Assembly: GCA_013399305.1 (NCBI GenBank)
Contig: VXAI01000195.1
Span: 753,955-817,954 of the forward strand
Length of the DNA: 64,000 nt
Direction of reading: 5' to 3'
Source: Rostratula benghalensis
Lineage: Eukaryota; Chordata; Aves; Charadriiformes; Rostratulidae
Every line of letters starts with the position of its first letter. Position 1 is the stretch's first letter. This document shows positions 25,201-34,200 of this stretch, in pieces. The position numbers and the translations under genes were made by a program. The notes below the pieces were generated by a model, which worked only from the letters and a program-made list of their open reading frames with translations, did no database searches and was not told where the DNA came from.

Positions 25201-28200
25201 AACTGTTCTCCTTTGTCCTATGGCTCCAATCCCTGATCAAGAGTTCCTCTCCATCTCTCCTGTAGGTCCACAAATGCTGCTTTCTAGGATGTCTTCTGGG
25301 TTGTGAAGATGATTAGGGGTCTTGAACATCTCTCTTACAGGGAAAAGCTGAGGGACTTGGGTCTTTTTAGTCTGGAGAAGAAAAGACTGGGAGGGATCTG
25401 ATCAACACCTCTAAATACTTCAAGGGTGGGTGTCAAGAGGAAGGGTCCAGGCTTTTTTCAGTGGTGCCCAGGGACGGGACAAGAGGAAATGGGCACAAAC
25501 TGGAACATAAGAAGTTCCAACTCAACACGAGGAGGAATTTCTTTCTTGTGAGAGTGGCAGAGCCCTAGAAAAGGCTGCCCAGAGAGGTGGTAGAGTCTCT
25601 GTCTCTGGAGACATTCCAAACCCATCTGCAGACATTCCTGTGACCTGCTCTAGCAGAGGGTTTGGAATAGATGATCTCCAGAATCCCTTCCAACCCCATC
25701 TCATTTTGTGATTCTGTGGTTCAAATCCTACAGACAGGGTTCTCTGCCTGCTCTCTCACCTATGTTGTGGACACAAACCTCTGCAATCCCAGCCATAGCT
25801 GCTTGCTCCAGGAAAGTCACTGCTGCCTTCTGCCTGTCCCATTCAATTTCAGCTCTGTGGCACAAGAGGTACCTAGCGTAGCGGTACTGGGCCATGGGGT
25901 GAGAGTTGCTGGCCGCCTGGTAGTAATAAAAAGCTGCCTGGAAAAACAGAAAAACACTTGCATGGTTCAGGTAATACCTGCCCTCAAACTTGCCACGACT
26001 CCCCTCTGGCCAGGAGAAGTTTAACTTCTAGATCTATCATAAGCTGCACATGCTCACCCCAACATCTCTCCCGCACCTCCCCAGTGAAAAAAGCATGAGA
26101 TTCCTTAAGCTGGACGGTGGGCTGTGATGACAGGAGAACCCTCTAACCTTCTCTAGTCAAAGCTTCCCTTTTTAAGCAGGATGGTGGGCTGTGATGACAG
26201 GAGAACCCTCTAACCTTCTCTAGTCAAAGCTTCCCGGGTGGAAGAGGGCAGCACTGGGCCAACAGGGATCTGCACACTGACTCAAAACAAGCTGCCTTTG
26301 CAGATCTTTCCAGCTCCAGAAGATGCTGACTATGGCCAGCACGCACTAGGTGGCAGGCTCTAGTTAAGGTACCCAAACTGGACAGCTCAAGATGTAAAGA
26401 ACCCCTCGGATGCGCAAGGGTGTTTAAAATACAGTGACATGACAGGTTTCTCCTCGGTACTCTCCTGGGTGCCAGTGGCACAGGCTGTGGGCCTACGAGA
26501 AGACCTCAGAAGCCATGAGAAAGGGGATTTCAGGAGCCCATCTCTGAGGGGATCTATGACACTGAAGCTGGCACTACAGACCTGCAGTTTATATTATTTC
26601 CAGCATTTTCTAATGAGACTTCAGACTGTCGCACCCAAGCAAAAGGACAAAAGTGCCTGTGCACCCAACAAAGGCCACTCTCCCAGTGTGTGCTGTGAAT
26701 ATACAACCCAACAAGCTGCACACACCTTTTCCAAGTCCTTTTCTGTGCCTCTGCCATGCTCGTAACACAGACCCACGTTGAACTGGGCTTTGCTGTAGCC
26801 TCGATCTGCCGCCAGTTTGAAGCAGGTGTAGGCTATCCTGGAACGGCCCGCTCTCATACTTTCAACCCCTGGGGAGAACACAAGGTAAAAAGCAAAGGAT
26901 GAAACGCAGCCTCCAATACAGCCACCTCCCCCAGGGCTACTGGCCCTTCCCTGGCCTATGCCAAGTGCTCCAGTCCCACTTCTGGCTGGCTCAACCGACT
27001 CTCACTCCACAGAAGCAGGGTTTCCTTAGGAAAAATGGCAATCCTGCATTTTAGGCATTTTTTTTCTAGTCTCACTGCAAAGAAGGATCACAGGGTATGG
27101 TTGGCACAGAAGCAGCTTGCATTTTTAGTGCTGCAACTAGTGGTGGCAGGGAGATTTTTTTTTTTTCTTAAATCATTGCATCTTCCTTCAGCTCTTCTAA
27201 GAGCTGCAATTCTGCAATTGCTTTTTCAGCTTGCCAGGAAGACTGAGATCTCAGACAATGAAACAGGATATAAGGACATGTCAGTTGCAAAAGAAGACAG
27301 AGATGGCTTAATTTCCAACTACAGATGTCAGGACAACAGTGCAGTCTTCAACCAAGCCTGGGTTTAAATATACTGATATAAATCAGGTGGCAGGATGGGA
27401 CAAAGGGCAATAAATCTCCCAAAGCACAGCTGAAATTGCTGAAAGGAGGCTTCAGCTTGGGTAGACGCCACCTCTGCCTTCACACAAGACCTGCAACAAT
27501 TTGGAGGTCCTCCAATAAGAGAAACGTGTGGTTTAAGGACAAAACAAATCCAAGCCCACATTACCGAGGATATTCAATGCAATGGAAATGTCAATCCGGA
27601 AAATCTGCTGCAATTGGAAAGCAGCTTCCTCTAAATGTCCTTGCTGAGCTGGGTCACCCTGAGGAGTTAAAAGAAGAAAGCTATAAAAAGGCAGCAAAAC
27701 CAGACAAACCCTATAGGAGATTCTTTCTCGGAAACCCAACAGTGAGATGCGTTTGTACCATGCAGGAGTTATTGAGAGGGTGATGTAATCTGGTGTCATG
27801 CATCCACAAAACAATCTCCCTGTCCTACACAGCCATCTCCTCAAGGAAGCTGTACAGATACTGCTCACCTACCCCCTGACCAGGGAGACTTAGCGTAGCC
27901 TCTAAGACACCATCAGACCTTCCAGAATTGAGCAAAAACCTGATACCACTCACAACTCCCCCCCCGTCCAGAGAAACATCAACCCTTGTTCACCCTCCCA
28001 CACCATGTCAACAGCACAAACAGTCTGACAAACTGCAGTGACACAGTTGTACACACTTTACACAGTTCAAGCTGAGCCTACACTGTGAGCTTACCAAACA
28101 CTGCACACTCCCAAGAAAATCCCACACAGCAGATGACTTCTTTTCTTTCTCAATAATAAACAGTATTTTTCACTCTCCCCCAGCTCTGGGAGGCAGATTA

Positions 28201-31200
28201 GCCTGGCCTGCAGCTGTGGCTCCCAGCCCGTGTACACACGTAGTGCCATTGAGCACAGCCAGAACACACCACACACCAGCTGGTGGAAAGTCACCCGCCA
28301 GAAATGCCCGTTGCTCACAAGAGGACAAGACGTGGACCAACTCCCCTCCTCTCCTAAGAACCTCCCGAGACCTGCCCCACAAACAAGCCAGAGACTCTTC
28401 CTACAAGCCCTGCAGAAAGTGGCACCTCCCAGGACGGCGAGCTCAATGCTCTGCTCCCCCCAGCAGATCAAGCCAATGCCCTCCTGGAGGTCACTTCCAT
28501 GTACATGAGAGGATCCCACTCTGTTAGATAACAAATTTACCCTGTTCAAACTGTCCTTCAGCAATTGCTCAGCTGTCTGGTTCTTAAAATGGGGAATTCT
28601 CTGCACCTAAGACTGTGAATTGCAAGGAATTAGCAGGTTTAATCACAACAAGAACAGTAATACAATTTACAGCCTTGTGACTCTCAAGCTGAGGCACCCT
28701 TTTCAAGCCCAAAGTGTTTTCTTCTCTCTGGCAGACAAGAGCCAGTCCTGATTTGCAGCTTCAGGAGGAGTGACAGCTCCTTGTCCAGTCACGGATTGTC
28801 TCATCAAAACCAAAATAGCAACAGCATGTAACCACGTAGTGAAAGTTTTGGGGTTTGTTTCTTTGGGGGCTTTTTTGCCATTTTCTTTCAGTTCGTCTCT
28901 ACTAGCACTGTGTTGCAGACATCTTAAAGGATGGGGATGCCAGTCTGGAGTGGCTGGAACTTTGCTCTGGCTAAAGCATAAGGCAACACATCACACCTCT
29001 CCTTCTCCTGGCCTCCAACTACGCAGGGCAGAAAAGAATCTTGGTGCGAGTGGATAGCTCAGGCTGGGCTTGGCATCGCTTTGAGATGTCTCTCCTGTAG
29101 GGAAGGGTCCTTGGGTGCAGGCAGAGGGTGTGAAAAAGGAAAGCTTACCTTTGGAGAACAGAGAACTGTCCTCAGGCTGGAGCTCTCATAGACAAGGAAC
29201 TGCCCTATGTGAAAAAAACAACAGGAAAATCAACTTTACGTCATTCTGTACCTTTTCCTCCCGTTCCCATCCTCTGCTCTCCACAGCTCTCTCCTAGAGG
29301 ACCTGCCCAGCCAGGGATAGTGGGAAGGGATGGCAGCCAATCTGACCTTTGTCAAAGCCACAAAATGTCATGTGAATGCAGTGCTGTAACCTGCAGCTGG
29401 AGAACCAGCAGGGCTCCCAGCCTTGACTTGAAGATGCTGAATGGCAGAGAATCTCACGCTTCTTCTGTAAGTTTGTCTCACCAATTTGTAATTGTCCCTT
29501 TAAATCTCTGTGCTTCATTTCCAATTAAAATATATCTGGTTTCTGCTTGCAGCCACTGGCTCTTCTAGGCCTTTTTTTCCTCTTCACTAAAAAGCCCATT
29601 CTCCTTTTGAAAGTCCTGATGTGACTAATCAACCCTTCTTGATTCTTGTCTGTGATTCTAAACAGACCACGCTGCTCATGTCTTTCAACTCAAGTACTTT
29701 TCTGCCTGAGCTGATTAATTTTATGACTTTCTGCCACTATTCTTGAACTTTCAACATTGTTATTGAAGCACGGACCCTCTCCCTGTTGTCTCCTTATTCG
29801 AACTCAGAACCACCTCGTTTGCATGTGTCAGAATTGTGCTCCCATTCCCATCATCCAGGGCATCACACTGAGATCTCATGGTTAGGTCCTCGCCTCCCTC
29901 CCTCTTTTTCCAAGTAATTTCTTTCCAGGGAATAGTCCTGCTTCTCCAAGTGGATGATCAGACACACTACTCTGGCTGCAGGCTGAAATGATCACCTTGC
30001 TCTGCCCCCTGTGCTCATGGCTGCCCTCTTAGAAATGCTGGCACAGCCACATGCTCGGCCACTTTCCCATCAGTTTCAATCAGAATTATCTAACAAGAAC
30101 ATCTGTGGCAAAAGCTGAGCCACCTTGCTCTTAGCAGAATCATGCTGGAAGTGATTAGACAGGCATTTGCACCAGCTACTGCAAGAGGACGCTGACCTCC
30201 AGCAAAGAGAATGAACAGGCCAGGGCTGCCTGAGGTCAATTATTTTTAACCAGAATCACAGGAAGCAGCTGAATCCCACCACACACCGGGCGCTGGAGCT
30301 GGGACCACTTCAAACTAGGACTGCTGGCACAAGAAATAGCTGTGCCCTCCCCGTCTCCCTCCCAAGACACGGAGCAGGGAGCTAATACAAGTGAAAAATC
30401 AGGTTTTTGGGGTGTACCATTCCCTGATTCCTGTCACTATGCAGTTACACGACCACTTGTGTGGCAGGAATGATTGTGCAACAGGCAGAATTGCTTCCTG
30501 CAGTGCCCACACCGACTCACAACCCACAGGGAAGCCTGGCCCACATTCCTGCTGCAGCCTCATTATTCCCAGATAAACAATTCCCCCCCTGGCTGTATTA
30601 AAATGTATTTTATCTCACCAAGCCCCACTCCCCCAACAAGCAAGATGGCCATGGTAAGCACAATTTCTATTCATCATTCCATCAAAAATAATGTACTATC
30701 TGTGAATTTATTAGTTGTGCTTTACATTTATTCTCAGATCAGGCATAAAATCATCCGATGTTCCTCACCATAAAACTATCTCTTGTTCAGGTATCCCCCT
30801 TCATGATGTAATTTTTTTTTTTTTCCCTGTACATTGATCAGCAAATCTCAATGAAGGAAATGTCTGTATTAAAAATCTTCCCAACTATTTGTTTACATAA
30901 CATTAGTACATTCATGCTTTCGGGAAACTTTATATTTGGCACAGATGTCTACTCCTAAATCAAAAGATTCATCATTGACTGAGAAAACATGCTGGAATTT
31001 CAACAAATGACCAACCCATACAAAATAAACAGAAATTCTGAATTTTAGCACCCTGCGAAACTGTTGCCTGCCTGTCTCTCACTGGAAATCCTTTCTCCCC
31101 CAAATCCCAGTAATATCCTGAGATTAGAGGTACCACTCCCGAAGAACTTAAGGTCATTTGGAAGAAAACACAGGTATCCACCAAGCCTGACACCCAGCCC

Positions 31201-34200
31201 TGTCTTCTGAAGGGCTGGATTAATGAATTTTCTGGGATGAATGAGCCTCCCTCTTCCAGGCTGGGCAAACCTCAATCAGATCTCTTCAGGTATACTGCGA
31301 TTCTTAAAACTCGCCTGTTTCAGAGCAGCTGACTCAAAAGCAAGCACACAATCTAAACACGTTGCTTGAGCTCCTGCAGCAATGAATAGAAAAATAAAAG
31401 CACCCCAAGAAACCCATTCCAGTTCAGCAGAATGAGACCACCAGCTCAAGTTAACCTTCAATCTGATGCCAGTTCATACAAGCTCACTCTGACTGTTTCT
31501 TACTTCCCAATGAAGGGTCAATCTTCAGCAGAACTTCAAAGGCTTTGAACAAATTCACTGCTATATTGCACACGTAGCACTGTGTTAAATTATTCTTAAG
31601 GTTGTATGTTCCAAGCATGCAAAAGCTGGGAACACCACAGTTGGAATTTGCTGTGCAACTTTATTTCTATTTCTTCAAACATGTGCCACCATTGTAATGC
31701 GACTACGCATTTCTGTGCAATCCTACACTGGATGCCCAATGCTCTACATACTCAGCCACTAATAAATATTTTGTATTTCCCTACTGTTCATCCTGTACTA
31801 ATTAAATGTTGTTCAAAGCCAGTTCCAAACGAGGAATTAATAATCTTCTCGTAGACAGTCTAGATTACTCATCTACAAACATCCCAACGCTTCACAAGAA
31901 CAAATTCACAACAAGAGCTGGACAAAATCCAGGACTTCTGCCTCATGGAAAAATTTTAGTGTTTCCAATTGGTTTCATTGTGCTTTGAAATGAAAACACG
32001 CTTTCGAAATGCCTGTAATCTGAGAATTGAAATAACGAATTTTACAGTTCTGCCAGGGGTAAAATACAACTCCCCAGGGCAGCATTCAGCTGCTATAACA
32101 CTGAGACTGGCTGTAATCACCTGCTCGTTCAATATGTGCCTTTAACTTTCAGAAAAAAAAAAGCTTTCATTGAGGCACAAATTGCATGAAAAAAATAGGA
32201 TGTGATCATGCAGCTGAGGACTTGCTGATAGCAACATCCAGAAGCTATTTATAGCAACTTTTAAATGAGTTTCCTGAGGTGTTTTTTTTGTTGTTGTTGG
32301 TTTTTTTGGTGGTTTTTTTTTTTAAACAATCTAGTAATAGATTCTATCATATTGTTAAAATGGCAATGGCTCATCTGCAAAGCTGGAATGTTTGGATCCA
32401 TCACAAAGACCCCTCTGCAACTCGAGGTAAGGAAGTAGCTGACAGCAATAGCAGACTGTCACCGAACACCCAGCACAGCACAAGCAAGTCTGGAAATTAA
32501 GTGAAGCTGAAGAAAGGGTGAGAATGTGGAATTCTTTCTATAAAGTCCTTTGCCACTGTTGGCAACAGCAAACTGGAGAAGGGAACGTACACTCTGCTCT
32601 GCTCCAAGCTCTGGAGATCTGTTTTCTAATGGCAAGGCTTCGCTACCAGATCCTCCTGCATCATCTGCCAGGCATCTGTCTGTCCTTCTCTTCCTTCTGC
32701 TCTCCCCAGCTTCCTGCTGCTTCATGATTTAGCCAGACTCACTCTCTTTCAGTAGGTAAACACCAGGGGAAAAAAAAATAATCCTAAATCTTAGACAGCT
32801 TTTTCTGTAGAAAGTAAAGCATACTCTCCAAGAAAGGTATCACCAAGTTTTGCTTTAAAACTTTCCATGGAAAGATTTATCAGACTTCTCACATCACAAA
32901 ACTATGCATTTTTCAGACTCTTCAGTGAAAAAGTCCTGAATCTCTTCTCCCTGGCTTTTCTCAACAAATTCCCACAAAATGGATGTAAAACATAATGTGA
33001 GAATGTAACCTGAGGACTTAGGTATTGAGCAAAATCAAATCATTACTGACATACATTATCTCTGAAAACTGAGAGTTGTAGATGCTTGGGCAGAAAACGT
33101 AAGGAATGAGGAAGTCACGCTTTTCCTGGCAGAACATTCCAGCAATCAGCTCTTCTGTGATCTTCTGAGCAGGAGGCTTTGGCTGGACCAATTACATTTA
33201 ATTTTAATGTGCAATTTTACCTAATCACTTCTTGGAACCCATTTATATTTCTGGCCTGTAGCAACAGGTTCCATGATTTACCTGTGCACTGGCAAAAGCA
33301 CGTACTGCTTTTTGCCTTCTTGCAAATTGGCCACCTGGCCATTTCTGTGCTGCCCATTAATGTGTGTACAATGAAAAAATATTTCCCTGTTCACTTACCC
33401 CTCAACCTTTTAGTTTCATAGAGCACTAACCCACCCTCTGCTACTTCTTTTTTTAAAAGCTTTTTTTGAGAGCTGAGTAGTCAGTCTCTATTTGTATGTA
33501 ACTGTCTCCTTGTCATCCTTCTCTGTGCCATTTTTATTACTGTTTTTAAGACAGTGCCTTTTCCTTAAGTGTTCAAGGTGAGGCTGCACCACAGACTTAC
33601 ACAAACCTACGATGCTGCCTTGTCCTCAGCTCCTTCCTTTACAGTAATTAACGCTTAATTGGCCTCACTGCTGCTCAGCACTGACTTAACCTTATCAAAA
33701 ACATATCCACGGGAACTTTAAATGTTCTCTCTGCAATATAATTATTAATTTGACACTCCTAATTCAGTCCGTGTATTTACAGTTACATTCCCCTGCGTGC
33801 ACCAATTTAAACCCGCCTTGGGATTACCCTGGGTTTAGTCCTTGTGCAAGCTTTTGCTGTGACTTTCACATTTGACTACCCTCAACAATTTTGTACCATT
33901 TGCTGCTTCTGCCACCTCACTCCTCACCTTTTTTTCCCAGATCGCTGCGGACTGAGCTGAACAGAACAGGCTCCAACAAAGAACTTCGGGGAATCCAGCA
34001 GTAAATGCTCTCCAGTGTGAAAACTCTTTCTTGTACTTCAAGGAGTCACTAGTCCAAGAGTAGCCTCTCCGTCTCCCCTTACATTGGCTTCATTTCTCCA
34101 GACAGCTTTGTTTTCGGTTCTGGCTGAAATATTTTCTGAAAGCTAAAAGCTAGATAATCTTGCTCTACCAGCCTGTTGACTTCTCCAAAGAAATCTTAAC

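Noticed and set aside
28091..28540. Continuation of the - strand frame past the 28541 donor
   Set aside because: It runs beyond a good splice donor into sequence without protein-like features. Only the first 66 bases are proposed as exon.
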